From: Collinsella tanakaei | GTDB lineage: Bacteria; Actinomycetota; Coriobacteriia; Coriobacteriales; Coriobacteriaceae | Direction of reading: 5' to 3' | NCBI RefSeq assembly: GCF_030373545.1 | Contig: NZ_JAUDCO010000006.1 | Coordinates: 62,001-126,000, forward strand | DNA length: 64,000 nt | In this document: in pieces, positions 52,565 through 61,115 of the stretch | How positions within the stretch are numbered: the stretch's first letter is position 1 | Layout of the letters: each line of letters starts with the position of its first letter | The notes under the pieces: generated by a model | The model's input: the letters and a program-made list of their open reading frames with translations, nothing else | What the model was told of the DNA's origin: nothing | Database searches by the model: none | Made by a program: the position numbers and the translations under genes

Positions 52565-53644
52565 TCAGGCAAGCTCGCGCCCCAGCCACGACTCGATCAT
52601 GTGGCGCGCAATGGAGGCACGTCCCGGCGGCTCGATAGCACCGCAGGCAACGGCGCGGACGAGCTCGTCCCGTGTGAACCAGCGAGCGGATTCAACCTCG
52701 TCGCCGTCAACGGCGATGTGGCTGTCGAGCGCCCGCGCACGAAAAGCGAGCATGATGGAGGCCGGAAAGGGCCAGGGCTGCGATCCAAGGTAGGCGACGT
52801 CACCGAGCGCGATGCCCACCTCTTCGACGGCCTCTCGCCTGACGGCATGCTCAAGGCTCTCCCCCGCCTCAACGAACCCCGCCGAGACGGAATGGAAACG
52901 CGGACGCCACGCGCGATTATGCTGCAGAAGAATGCGGTCGGAGTCATCGACGATAGCGGTTATGACCGCAGGCTCGATGCGCGGGAACAGCAGCCGGTCA
53001 GCATCCTCGGGGTTCGTGCACGCCTGCGCCCATCCCCCTAAGATGGGACGGGTCGGAGCGCCGCACGACGGGCAGAAGCGCTGCGAGGCATGCCAGGAGC
53101 AGACCGCGACGGCGCTGACGGCAAGCCCCGCCTCGCGCGCCGACGCGCAAGGCGCAAAGGAGCGCAGCTCGACCCAGTCGCAGGACGCACCGATACGGGC
53201 CAGCAGGTCGCTTTCATACCGAGGGCCCGTCTGCTCCCCCAGGCGCGTGACATCGAGGGCGATGTAGCGGACGACGCGATCTTCCGTTCTGTCGCGCCCC
53301 AGGTAGACGGCAAGGGCTCCCTCGCGCAGCGCCTCGGTGCGCACGGCGGGCCCCGCGATAAACGCCATGTTCAGATGCCCGACGGGCGCAGACGCATCGG
53401 GCCTGGGTGCCGCAGGGTCCGCATCGCACATCAACGCATCAGGCGCCTGTACTCCGTCGCTTCGCCAGACCGCCACACGCGGCCCGTTGACGAACATGAC
53501 CTGCGTCATCGGGTCGTCGAGCGCCCGTTCGACGACCCGCTCATCGGGGCGGCCGGCGACATCGAGATCGATCGTCGATTGAGCAAGCGGCAGGCTTGCC
53601 GTAAAACCCGATGTCGAAGCAAAGTCCCATGCAGACCAACTCAC
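52565..53644 (-). CDS. nudC: NudC-type NAD(H) diphosphatase
   Basis: A 359-residue Nudix enzyme that cleaves NADH or NAD-capped RNA. The Nudix box is GFVEAGESLEHAVRREAVEEVGI near residues 262-284, and the N-terminal and zinc-ribbon domains are present. The zinc site reads CPSC followed by AQAC, but the fourth ligand expected a few residues later is missing: CTNPEDADRLLFPR has no Cys or His. The start at 53644 overlaps the upstream Nudix stop as ATGA. The two Nudix genes may be coregulated, and both probably cleanse nucleotide metabolites. Confidence 0.9.
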   Translation of the reverse strand: MSWSAWDFASTSGFTASLPLAQSTIDLDVAGRPDERVVERALDDPMTQVMFVNGPRVAVWRSDGVQAPDALMCDADPAAPRPDASAPVGHLNMAFIAGPAVRTEALREGALAVYLGRDRTEDRVVRYIALDVTRLGEQTGPRYESDLLARIGASCDWVELRSFAPCASAREAGLAVSAVAVCSWHASQRFCPSCGAPTRPILGGWAQACTNPEDADRLLFPRIEPAVITAIVDDSDRILLQHNRAWRPRFHSVSAGFVEAGESLEHAVRREAVEEVGIALGDVAYLGSQPWPFPASIMLAFRARALDSHIAVDGDEVESARWFTRDELVRAVACGAIEPPGRASIARHMIESWLGRELA

Positions 53645-54219
53645 CGCGCATCACGCTCCCGCAGCACGACGTCGCCTGCGGTGCTCCCCGTCCGCCCATA
53701 CGGCAGCCAGCTGTCCGCCGATCGAAACAGGGTGCGCGCATCGCCGCACCCCGCGCGGGCACGATAGCGCGCTGCGAGCTCGATGCGCTCGCGCGAGCTT
53801 TCCGAAAGCGGTTCGGGCAGCTGGGCCAGGTCGAACCAGCCGACATCCGAGCTCTCCTCGTCCGAGACGCACGCCGCGCAAGGTTCGTCCAAAAGCCGAC
53901 AGGTAAAGAGAAGCTCAAGATACTGGACGCGGTCGCCGTTTTCATAGGTAACCTCGCGCGGGTCGGCATGGACGGACACCAGCTCGCGCACGGCGATGCG
54001 AACGCCCGCCTCCTCGGCCGCCTCACGTACGAGCGTATCGGCAGGCTCCTCCCCCGGCTCGTTGATGCCCGAGATGAGCGCCCAGCGCCCGGTATCTGTC
54101 CGCTTGCCGAGTAGTATTCGGCCGGACTCGTCCTCGATATAGCCGGTCACGCCCACAAGCCACAACGGGTCGTGACCGATGCGCTCCCTCAGGCGCACGA
54201 TGAACTCAGGGGTGGGCAT
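53641..54219 (-). CDS. Nudix hydrolase (MutT-like)
   Basis: A 192-residue Nudix hydrolase with the box GINEPGEEPADTLVREAAEEAGV (residues about 68-90), matching Gx5Ex7REUxEExGU. Flanking secondary structure and a Trp-rich N-terminus resemble ADP-ribose or dNTP hydrolases, but the substrate is unknown. ATG 54219 is supported by GGAGG five bases upstream; the longer open frame above it is not needed. It overlaps nudC by 4 bp and is divergent from the ABC importer at 54351. Confidence 0.9.
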   Translation of the reverse strand: MPTPEFIVRLRERIGHDPLWLVGVTGYIEDESGRILLGKRTDTGRWALISGINEPGEEPADTLVREAAEEAGVRIAVRELVSVHADPREVTYENGDRVQYLELLFTCRLLDEPCAACVSDEESSDVGWFDLAQLPEPLSESSRERIELAARYRARAGCGDARTLFRSADSWLPYGRTGSTAGDVVLRERDAR

Positions 54220-54350
54220 CGATGCCTCCGTTTCGCACAGTTCGATTTCGTGCCATCGTACTCCACATCGGCGCAAGAGACTATCATGGTGAACGTGCCT
54301 CCGCTCGACACCGCGGACGGCATCCCATCACACGAGAAAGCCACCTGCCC

Positions 54351-55601
54351 ATGAACCGTCACCCAAAGCTTCCAAAACGCCGTGCTGTCGCGCTCCTGTT
54401 CACCTGCGTCTGCCTGCTGTCCGCCTCACTGCTCGGCGGATGCGGCAACACGTCACCATCGGGTTCGCAGCCCACGGCTGCCGGGAGCCGGGAAGCATCC
54501 GAGCACACAAGCACCACGCTGCAGGATTCCAGTGACTGGCACGATATCGACGTCGGGTGCGACCTCGGAGACGCGCAGCCCTTAGATCTCTCCTATGCCC
54601 GCAACTTCACCATCGACACCTTCGAGGACGGGTACCGCCTGGTGTGCATCTCCAACGGCGACCGCTTCCTCATCGTCCCTGAGGGCGCACAGGTGCCGCA
54701 GGGGCTCGACGAGGACATCGCCATCATCGAGCAGCAGCCGAGCAGCGTCTATCTCGTCTCGACGGGCATGATCTGCCTGCTCGACGAACTCGATACCCTG
54801 GACGATGTGACCGTATCGTCCGTGACCGCCGAAGACAGCCCGAACGACCATCTCACGCAAGCGCTCGAGGAAGGCTCCACCGTATACGGGGGCAAGTACA
54901 GCGCGCCCGATTTCGAGCTCATCGCCGACAAGGGCTGCACGCTGGCGATCGAGAACACCAAGATCAACCATGCGCCCGATATCAAAGCCAAGCTCGAGGA
55001 CCTCGGATGCGTCGTGCTCACCGAGCAGTCGAGCACCGAGCCAGAGGTGCTGGGACGTCTTGAGTGGATCAAGCTCATGGGCACCATCTTTGGTCGCGAA
55101 GACGAGGCGCAGAAAAGCTTTGAGCGCCTCGCCGCGCGCATCGATGCCGCATCCGCCGACGAGCCGCTCGGCAAGACAGCGGCGTTCTTCTACATCAACG
55201 AGGACGGGGCGGCCGTCACGCGCCGGTCGACCGATTACTTCTCGCAGATGATCGAGATGGCCGGTGGCACCTTCCTCTCGTTTGACCCGGCCGATGAGGA
55301 TGGGGGCGCCTCCTCATCGGTGCAGGCCGTCATCGACCTGGAAACCTTCTATGCCGACGCGCACGACGCCGACGTAATCATCTACAACACGACCGTCGAT
55401 GCGAGCGTCACCTCGCTTGACGACCTTGTCGCAAAAAACCCGCTGCTCGCTGACTTTACCGCTGTTAAGAGCGGCCGTGTCTTCGCCTGCGACGAGAACA
55501 TCTATCAGGCCATGACGAGCGCTGACCGCATCATCGGCGACCTTCACGCAGCTCTGGAGGGCCACGATGGCAACGCCGGGTTCATCTGGAAATTGGACTG
55601 A
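54351..55601 (+). CDS. Substrate-binding lipoprotein of an iron/cobalamin-type ABC importer
   Basis: A 416-residue lipoprotein. The signal peptide ends in the lipobox LLGGC at about residues 26-30, followed by a Ser/Thr-rich linker and a class III (FecB/BtuF-like) binding domain. The permease and ATPase follow directly, so it belongs to an iron-siderophore, heme or cobalamin importer. No obvious substrate motif is present. ATG 54351 has only a weak ribosome site (GAGAAAG further upstream), and no riboswitch is evident in the 131 bp before it. The stop overlaps the permease start by 35 bases. Confidence 0.87.
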   Translation: MNRHPKLPKRRAVALLFTCVCLLSASLLGGCGNTSPSGSQPTAAGSREASEHTSTTLQDSSDWHDIDVGCDLGDAQPLDLSYARNFTIDTFEDGYRLVCISNGDRFLIVPEGAQVPQGLDEDIAIIEQQPSSVYLVSTGMICLLDELDTLDDVTVSSVTAEDSPNDHLTQALEEGSTVYGGKYSAPDFELIADKGCTLAIENTKINHAPDIKAKLEDLGCVVLTEQSSTEPEVLGRLEWIKLMGTIFGREDEAQKSFERLAARIDAASADEPLGKTAAFFYINEDGAAVTRRSTDYFSQMIEMAGGTFLSFDPADEDGGASSSVQAVIDLETFYADAHDADVIIYNTTVDASVTSLDDLVAKNPLLADFTAVKSGRVFACDENIYQAMTSADRIIGDLHAALEGHDGNAGFIWKLD

Positions 55602-56634
55602 CGCCATGGGTGCGATCGCACACCGGCGACCGGCAGCGCGCGCCGTCCTGGTCGACATCATCCTGGCGTCGCTGCTCGTCACCATCGCCGCCGCCAGCCT
55701 CGTCGCCGGCAGCGTCGACATCGCACCGAGCGACATCGTTTCCCTGCTAGCAGCAGGCCCGGACACCTCGACGGCAAGCCGCATCCTTTGGGACATTCGT
55801 CTACCCCGTATCGTCGTCGCCATCCTGCTCGGCGGCGCCCTGTCGCTATCCGGCTTTCTGCTTCAGACGTTTTTTGCCAACCCCATCGCCGACCCCTTCG
55901 TGCTCGGCATCTCCTCCGGGGCGCGCCTGACCGTCGCGATCGTCATGATCGCTGTGCTGGGCTCGAGCCGCATCATGACACCTGCCATGTCGGTGGGCGC
56001 CGCGTTTCTGGGCTCCTTGATGACGATGGGGTTCGTCCTCATCATCGCTCGCAGAGTCCGATCCGTCAGCATCCTGATCGTCGCCGGCGTCATGGTGGGC
56101 TACATCTGCTCCGCTGCGACCAGCTTTCTGATCGCGTTTGCCGACGAGCAGGACATCGTCAACCTGCAGAACTGGTCGCAAGGCAGCTTCGCGGGCTCAA
56201 GCTGGACGGACGCGGCATTTCTCGCCGTCTTCGTCACCGCCGCGACCATCAGCGTCTTCGCCCTGTCGAAACCCTTGGGCGCCTATCAGCTCGGCGAGGC
56301 CTATGCGCGCACCGTCGGTGTCAACATCGTGGCCTTGCGCCTCTATATCGTGATGGTCTCGAGCTTGCTGTCCGCCTGCGTCGTGGCGTTCGCGGGCCCC
56401 ATCTCCTTTGTCGGCATCGCCGCGCCCCATCTTGCCAAAATTGCGGTTCGAACATCCAAACCGCTCCACGTGACGCCCGCCTGCTTTCTGTGCGGGGCGG
56501 TGTTCTGCTGCGGATGCGACCTCGTCGCGCGCTTGCTGTTCTCCCCTGTCGAGCTGTCGGTGTCTGCCGTCACGGCGGTGGTCGGAGCGCCGATCGTCAT
56601 CAGCCTTCTGCTGACCAGACGAGGAGGCCGATGA
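55567..56634 (+). CDS. FecCD-family ABC permease
   Basis: A 355-residue permease of the FecCD/BtuC class with about nine or ten hydrophobic segments. The conserved GSVDIAPSDI, RLPRIVVAILLGGALSLSG and SFVGIAAPHLAK segments typical of iron- and B12-uptake permeases are present. The ATG at 55567 has TGGAGG six bases upstream; it overlaps the lipoprotein gene by 35 bases and the ATPase start by 4 bases, so the operon is tightly coupled. Substrate not assigned. Confidence 0.92.
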   Translation: MATPGSSGNWTDAMGAIAHRRPAARAVLVDIILASLLVTIAAASLVAGSVDIAPSDIVSLLAAGPDTSTASRILWDIRLPRIVVAILLGGALSLSGFLLQTFFANPIADPFVLGISSGARLTVAIVMIAVLGSSRIMTPAMSVGAAFLGSLMTMGFVLIIARRVRSVSILIVAGVMVGYICSAATSFLIAFADEQDIVNLQNWSQGSFAGSSWTDAAFLAVFVTAATISVFALSKPLGAYQLGEAYARTVGVNIVALRLYIVMVSSLLSACVVAFAGPISFVGIAAPHLAKIAVRTSKPLHVTPACFLCGAVFCCGCDLVARLLFSPVELSVSAVTAVVGAPIVISLLLTRRGGR

Positions 56635-57812
56635 TGAACAGCCCCGCGTCGACAACCGCTCACACCGCTCAGGACGCGCCGATGCCCGCACTGCGCATCA
56701 CCCGGCTCGCTGTCGGCCACGGCGCGCGTCCGCTTATCGAGAACGTCTCGTTTGAGGTGGCGGCCGGCGAAGTCGTCGCCCTGATCGGCTCCAACGGATC
56801 GGGCAAAACGACCCTGCTTCGGACGATCGCCGGACAGCTGTCTCCGCTGGCGGGGCGCATCGAGCTTGCCGGACGTCCACTCGAGGCGCTGAGCTCCGGC
56901 GAACGTGCGCGCGCACTCGCCGCGATGTTCACGGCGCGCCCTCAAACCGAGCTTCTCACCTGCCAGGATATCATTGAGATGGGGCGGTATCCGTACACCG
57001 GCCGCCTCGGCGTGCTCACCGATGAGGATCACGCGCACGTGCGGCACGCCATGGAGCAGACAGGCATCTGGGAGCTTCGCGCCCGTGATTTTGCCCACAT
57101 GAGCGACGGTCAGCGACAGCGCGCCCTCATCGCGCGAGCGCTCGTACAGCGCACGGACGTCCTGCTGCTCGACGAACCGACCTCATATCTGGACATCCGC
57201 GCGCAGCTCGACATGCTGCAGCTGTTCCGGGATCACGCGCGCACCGAGGGAGTCGCCGTCCTCGCCTCCCTCCACGAGATCGAGCTCGCGATGAAGGCGG
57301 CCGACCGCATCGTATGCATACGCGAGGGTCATATCTGGGCGCAGGGAACGCCGGAGGAGATCTTCGAGCCGCAGCGAATCGAGCGGCTCTACGACCTGCG
57401 TCCCCATACCTTCAACGGCAGCTTCGGAAGCGTCGAGCTGCCGCGTCCGAACGGGTGTGCACGGGTCTTCGTTGCGGTCGGCGAAAACGACGCCGCCGCG
57501 TGCTTCAGGGCGCTCCAACGCCACGGCATCCCCTTTGCCACCGGCATCCTGCGCAACCGCGACATCAACGGCGCCCTCGCGCGCTCGCTTGCGACGCGAG
57601 CTGTTTTCGAGCAGGAAGAAGATCAGGGATGCGAGGATGCCGTGCGCGAGGCGCTTGAGGTCTTGCGCACCTGCGAGGCGCTCATCTGCTGCGCCACGCC
57701 CTCGGGCAACGGCGACGGCGCATGCGCCAAGCTCGTGTCCGAAGCAAACGCCGCGGGAATACCGGTGTACGCAAACGTATGGGAATACCTCGACGTCGCC
57801 GCGTCAGTCTGA
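56634..57812 (+). CDS. FecE/BtuD-type ABC ATPase with C-terminal extension
   Basis: A 392-residue ATPase. The usual ABC core has Walker A GSNGSGKTT near residue 48, the Q-loop, and a Walker B with LLLDEPTSYLD near residue 180. The signature reads MSDGQRQRALIARAL, in place of LSGGQ. After about residue 250 there is an additional domain of about 140 residues, starting at ELPRPNGCARVFVAVGENDAA, with alternating strands and helices, that is not part of ordinary FecE (about 255 residues). The start is taken as ATG 56634 (GGAGG six bases upstream); ATG 56631 overlaps the permease stop and is nearly as good. The stop overlaps nothing. Confidence 0.88.
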   Translation: MNSPASTTAHTAQDAPMPALRITRLAVGHGARPLIENVSFEVAAGEVVALIGSNGSGKTTLLRTIAGQLSPLAGRIELAGRPLEALSSGERARALAAMFTARPQTELLTCQDIIEMGRYPYTGRLGVLTDEDHAHVRHAMEQTGIWELRARDFAHMSDGQRQRALIARALVQRTDVLLLDEPTSYLDIRAQLDMLQLFRDHARTEGVAVLASLHEIELAMKAADRIVCIREGHIWAQGTPEEIFEPQRIERLYDLRPHTFNGSFGSVELPRPNGCARVFVAVGENDAAACFRALQRHGIPFATGILRNRDINGALARSLATRAVFEQEEDQGCEDAVREALEVLRTCEALICCATPSGNGDGACAKLVSEANAAGIPVYANVWEYLDVAASV

Positions 57813-57839
57813 CGCACCGCCGTCAGCACCGTTGCGTCC

Positions 57840-58628
57840 TTAAGCGCCTGCCGCAGCCGCGACAAAGGCCTTCCACAGGTTGAAGTCGGTCTCCATCGTG
57901 CGCCACGTGTACTCAGGATGCCATTGCACGCCCAGGCAGAAGCGCTCAGAGGGCACCTCGATGCCCTCGGGCACGCCATCGGTGGCGCGCGCCACGAGCT
58001 CCACGCCGTCGCCGAGCCGGTCGACGCAGCAATGGTGGCTGGAATTTGCCTGGATGAGCGTGTAGCCGCCCACGGCACGCGCGAGCAGCGAGCCGCCGCG
58101 AATCTCGACCGGGTGCGCCGGGTCGCTCAGAATCGGACGGTGCCGCCACAGCGCCATGCCGTCGACCGGCTCAAAGCTGGGGACGTCCATGCACAGCGAC
58201 CCGCCGAGGGCGACGTTGAGCATCTGGGCGCCGCGGCAGGTGGCAAACAGGGGCTTATGCGCCGCGAGCGCAGTGCGGATGAGACGGAGCTCGAACGCAT
58301 CGCGCTCATGGCACAGCAGCGCCTCGTCGTAGGGGCGCTCATCGCCCCAGAGCGCCGGATTGACATCCTGACCGCCCGGAAGCGCGATGCCGTCGGCCAT
58401 GTCCACCATGCGCGCGAGCACCCCGTCATCCTCGGTAAGCGGCATGATGAGCGGCAACCCACCCGCCGCGAGGATCGCGTCGAGGAACACCGTGGCCGCG
58501 GTCTCCTCGGGAGCCAGGGCCTCGGGCATCTTGAGGCACGGCTGGCACTGCTCCAGACGCGGCGCGACAAGAATGAGCGGGCGGTCGCCCGCTTGAGCTG
58601 CAGCGGTGATGTCCTCTAGCTTGGCCAT
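57840..58628 (-). CDS. puuD: Class I GATase-like gamma-glutamyl hydrolase (PuuD-like)
   Basis: A 262-residue class I glutamine amidotransferase-fold hydrolase of the PuuD/peptidase C26 type. The nucleophile Cys is in FATCRGAQMLN near residue 130, and the catalytic His-Glu is in GVQWHPEY near the end. Such enzymes cleave gamma-glutamyl bonds, for example gamma-glutamyl-GABA. ATG 58628 follows TGAGG. It is the last gene of the amino acid ABC operon (83 bases downstream of glnQ-like), so it probably acts on an imported gamma-glutamyl compound. The exact substrate is inferred from family and context only. Confidence 0.88.
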   Translation of the reverse strand: MAKLEDITAAAQAGDRPLILVAPRLEQCQPCLKMPEALAPEETAATVFLDAILAAGGLPLIMPLTEDDGVLARMVDMADGIALPGGQDVNPALWGDERPYDEALLCHERDAFELRLIRTALAAHKPLFATCRGAQMLNVALGGSLCMDVPSFEPVDGMALWRHRPILSDPAHPVEIRGGSLLARAVGGYTLIQANSSHHCCVDRLGDGVELVARATDGVPEGIEVPSERFCLGVQWHPEYTWRTMETDFNLWKAFVAAAAGA

Positions 58629-58711
58629 GATGCCTCATTTCTCATATCGGGTGCGCGGAGACGAGGGAACGCCCGACTCGCACAGAACAGTCGGAACTGA
58701 TCGGGATGCCG

Positions 58712-59470
58712 TCAGTGCCCCTTGATGGAATCCAAGAAGTCGCGGGCGCGCTGCGTCTGGGGGTGATCGAAGAACTCGTCAGGGGCGCCCATCTCGACGA
58801 TCTGCCCGTCCGCCATGAACACGACGCGGTCGGCGACGCGGCGCGCGAAGTTCATCTCGTGCGTGACCACCACCATGGTCATGCCGCCCCGCGCGAGCTC
58901 GACCATGACGTCGAGGACCTCGTTGATCATCTCGGGGTCGAGCGCGCTCGTCGGTTCGTCGAACATCATCGCCTTGGGGTTCATGGCAAGCGAGCGCGCG
59001 ATGGCGACGCGCTGTTGCTGGCCACCGGACAGCTGCGCGGGGACTTTGTCGGCCTGTTCGGCCACGCCCACGCGGGCGAGCAGCTCCATGGCGCGGCGCT
59101 CCGCCTCCTCACGCTTCATACCGAGCACGTCGATCGGGCCGAGCGTGACGTTCTCGAGAATCGTCTTGTGCGCGAACAGGTTGAAGCTCTGAAACACCAT
59201 GCCGAGCTCGGCGCGCATCGCGGCGAGCTCGCGTCCCTCGCGCGGCAGCGGCTTGCCCTCGATGAGGACCTCGCCCGAATCGATGGTCTCGAGGCGGTTG
59301 ATCGTGCGGCACATGGTCGACTTGCCGGAACCCGACGGGCCGATCACGACGAGCACCTCGCCGCGCATCACCTTGAGATTGATGTCGCGCAGCACGTGAA
59401 GGTCACCGTAGTGCTTGTCGACATGGCGAAGCTCGATGACGGGCGTCTCTTGGGCTTTTTGCGGTTGCAT
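58712..59470 (-). CDS. glnQ: Polar amino acid (glutamine-type) ABC transporter ATPase
   Basis: A 252-residue ATPase with GPSGSGKST near residue 44, signature [15 protein letters not shown] and Walker [12 protein letters not shown], typical of the polar amino acid uptake family (GlnQ, HisP). ATG 59470 has AGGGG six bases upstream. It follows two permease genes and a substrate-binding lipoprotein on the minus strand. The substrate is probably glutamine or another polar amino acid. Confidence 0.92.
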   Translation of the reverse strand: MQPQKAQETPVIELRHVDKHYGDLHVLRDINLKVMRGEVLVVIGPSGSGKSTMCRTINRLETIDSGEVLIEGKPLPREGRELAAMRAELGMVFQSFNLFAHKTILENVTLGPIDVLGMKREEAERRAMELLARVGVAEQADKVPAQLSGGQQQRVAIARSLAMNPKAMMFDEPTSALDPEMINEVLDVMVELARGGMTMVVVTHEMNFARRVADRVVFMADGQIVEMGAPDEFFDHPQTQRARDFLDSIKGH

Positions 59471-59503
59471 GCGAATCCCCTTTTCGGTCATGGGAGACTA
59501 CGG

Positions 59504-60334
59504 TTAGCGGATGATCTTCACACCCAAGCGATCGGCGACAAGGGCGGACAGCTTGTTGATGGCGAAGTTCAACAGGATGTAGATGATGGCGACCGTGAAG
59601 TACATCGACACGAGGGCGTCGTAGTTGGTGATGAGCACGCGCGCGTTCTGCATGAGATCCGGATAGCTCACCACATACGCGACGGTCGTGTCCTTGACCA
59701 CGACGACCAGCTGCGAGATGAGCGAGGGGATCACGTAGCGGATCGCCTGAGGAAGCACGATCTTGAACATGATGCGCGCCGGGCGCATGCCGAGCGACAG
59801 GGCCGCCTCGACCTGGCCGCGCGGCACGGCGTTGACGCCAGCGCGCAGGACCTCTGCGAGCACGCCCGAGGCGGCGAGCGCGACGGGCAAGGTGATCATC
59901 CAGAACGCCGAGAGCTTGATGCCGTACTGCGGAACGACCAGGAAGAAGAAGTAGATGAGCAAAAGGCTCGGCACGCCGCGGAAGAAATCGGTAACCGCGC
60001 GGCACGCGGCAGACAGCGGCTTTACGCCGCTCGTGCGGCCGAGCATGAGCACGAGGCCCAAGGCGAGCGCCAGGGCGCCGGCGACCAGCGCCACCGAGAC
60101 GGTCCCCCTGAAACCCTGGAGCAGGTAGCGCCAGGTGGTCGGCTGCGCCAAAAACGTCCAGTAGCGCGGCGCGAGCTGGCCGGTGATATAGAACTGGCGC
60201 ACGATAAGCGCGATGCCGATGGCGACGAGCACGGCGGAGACGGCCGTGCCGACGATCATGCGGCGGCGCGTACGGGGACCGGGCTGCTCGTACAGGGCGT
60301 CGCGGATGCTCAAGGGCTTGGTGGAAGCACTCAT
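59504..60334 (-). CDS. Amino acid ABC permease (HisM/GlnP-like), longer subunit
   Basis: A 276-residue permease with an extra N-terminal hydrophobic segment (about 30-50) before the five-helix core and the EAA loop AALSLGMRPARIMFKIVLPQA. Two similar permeases are present, so the transporter is a heterodimer. ATG 60334 overlaps the upstream permease stop as ATGA. Substrate as for the operon. Confidence 0.9.
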   Translation of the reverse strand: MSASTKPLSIRDALYEQPGPRTRRRMIVGTAVSAVLVAIGIALIVRQFYITGQLAPRYWTFLAQPTTWRYLLQGFRGTVSVALVAGALALALGLVLMLGRTSGVKPLSAACRAVTDFFRGVPSLLLIYFFFLVVPQYGIKLSAFWMITLPVALAASGVLAEVLRAGVNAVPRGQVEAALSLGMRPARIMFKIVLPQAIRYVIPSLISQLVVVVKDTTVAYVVSYPDLMQNARVLITNYDALVSMYFTVAIIYILLNFAINKLSALVADRLGVKIIR

Positions 60335-60990
60335 CGCAGAATCCTCACCTTCTTGTCCAGGCGGTTGCCGACGAAGCTGATGACAACCGCGCTGCCCACA
60401 TAGCCGAGGGCAGCGATCAAAAAGGCCAGCACGCCGCCGGTGGAGCGCGTGTTGATGTAGGAGACGATACCGGTGAGCTCCTCCGGGCTCATGGGCACCT
60501 GGGAGCCGAGCGAGGTGGTGAGCATCACGGCGATCAGCAGGTTGGTCATGGGAAGGACCGCGGAGCGCAGCGCCTGGGGGATCACGATCTGGCGGATGAT
60601 CTGCCCGAACGTGAGGCCCAAGGAGCGGGCGGCCTCGATCTGCCCGACACCGATCGTATTGATACCGCTCATGAAGTTCTCAGAGCCGAAGGCCGAGCCC
60701 ATGAGGATCGTGGCGACGATGACGCACACCGTGTAGTCGAGCACGAGCCGCAGGTTGGGCAGGGCGTACACGATGATGACGAGCAAGGCGATACCGGGTA
60801 TGTTGCGAAAGATCTGGACGTACAGGTCGCCCACGATACGCAGGGGCTTGAGCGGCGAGATGCGCATCACCGTGATGAGCACCGAGAGCACCATCACGAA
60901 GGCGAAGGCGACCGCCGTCATCCACCAGGTGGTGAGCAGGGCGGACAGGTAGTCCTGCCCGTAGGTGGACAGCAGCTCGTTGAGTCCCAT
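60331..60990 (-). CDS. Amino acid ABC permease (HisQ/GlnP-like), shorter subunit
   Basis: A 219-residue permease with five hydrophobic segments and the EAA loop EAARSLGLTFGQIIRQIVIPQAL. The start at ATG 60990 is supported by GGGAGG four bases upstream. It is paired with the longer permease and separated from the binding-protein gene by a 125 bp region with a strong palindrome, which could shift expression between the abundant binding protein and the membrane parts. Confidence 0.9.
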   Translation of the reverse strand: MGLNELLSTYGQDYLSALLTTWWMTAVAFAFVMVLSVLITVMRISPLKPLRIVGDLYVQIFRNIPGIALLVIIVYALPNLRLVLDYTVCVIVATILMGSAFGSENFMSGINTIGVGQIEAARSLGLTFGQIIRQIVIPQALRSAVLPMTNLLIAVMLTTSLGSQVPMSPEELTGIVSYINTRSTGGVLAFLIAALGYVGSAVVISFVGNRLDKKVRILR

Positions 60991-61088
60991 GCGACCTCCC
61001 TAGCGTGTGTCGAAGATGAACTGAGCACGGTATATCGCACGGCGGCGCACAGGAAGCATCCCGTACGCCGCCGCAACCGAACGTGGGG

Positions 61089-61106
61089 CGCCCCGCGCGC
61101 GGGGCG
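61089..61106 (-). terminator. GC-rich perfect palindrome between the binding-protein and permease genes
   Basis: CGCCCCGCG and CGCGGGGCG form an uninterrupted 18-base palindrome 10 bases after the binding-protein stop codon (61116). It has no T-run, but it can act as a 3' stabiliser or partial terminator that keeps binding-protein mRNA in excess over the permease message, as in other ABC operons. Confidence 0.5.
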
Positions 61107-61115
61107 GACGCGTCC

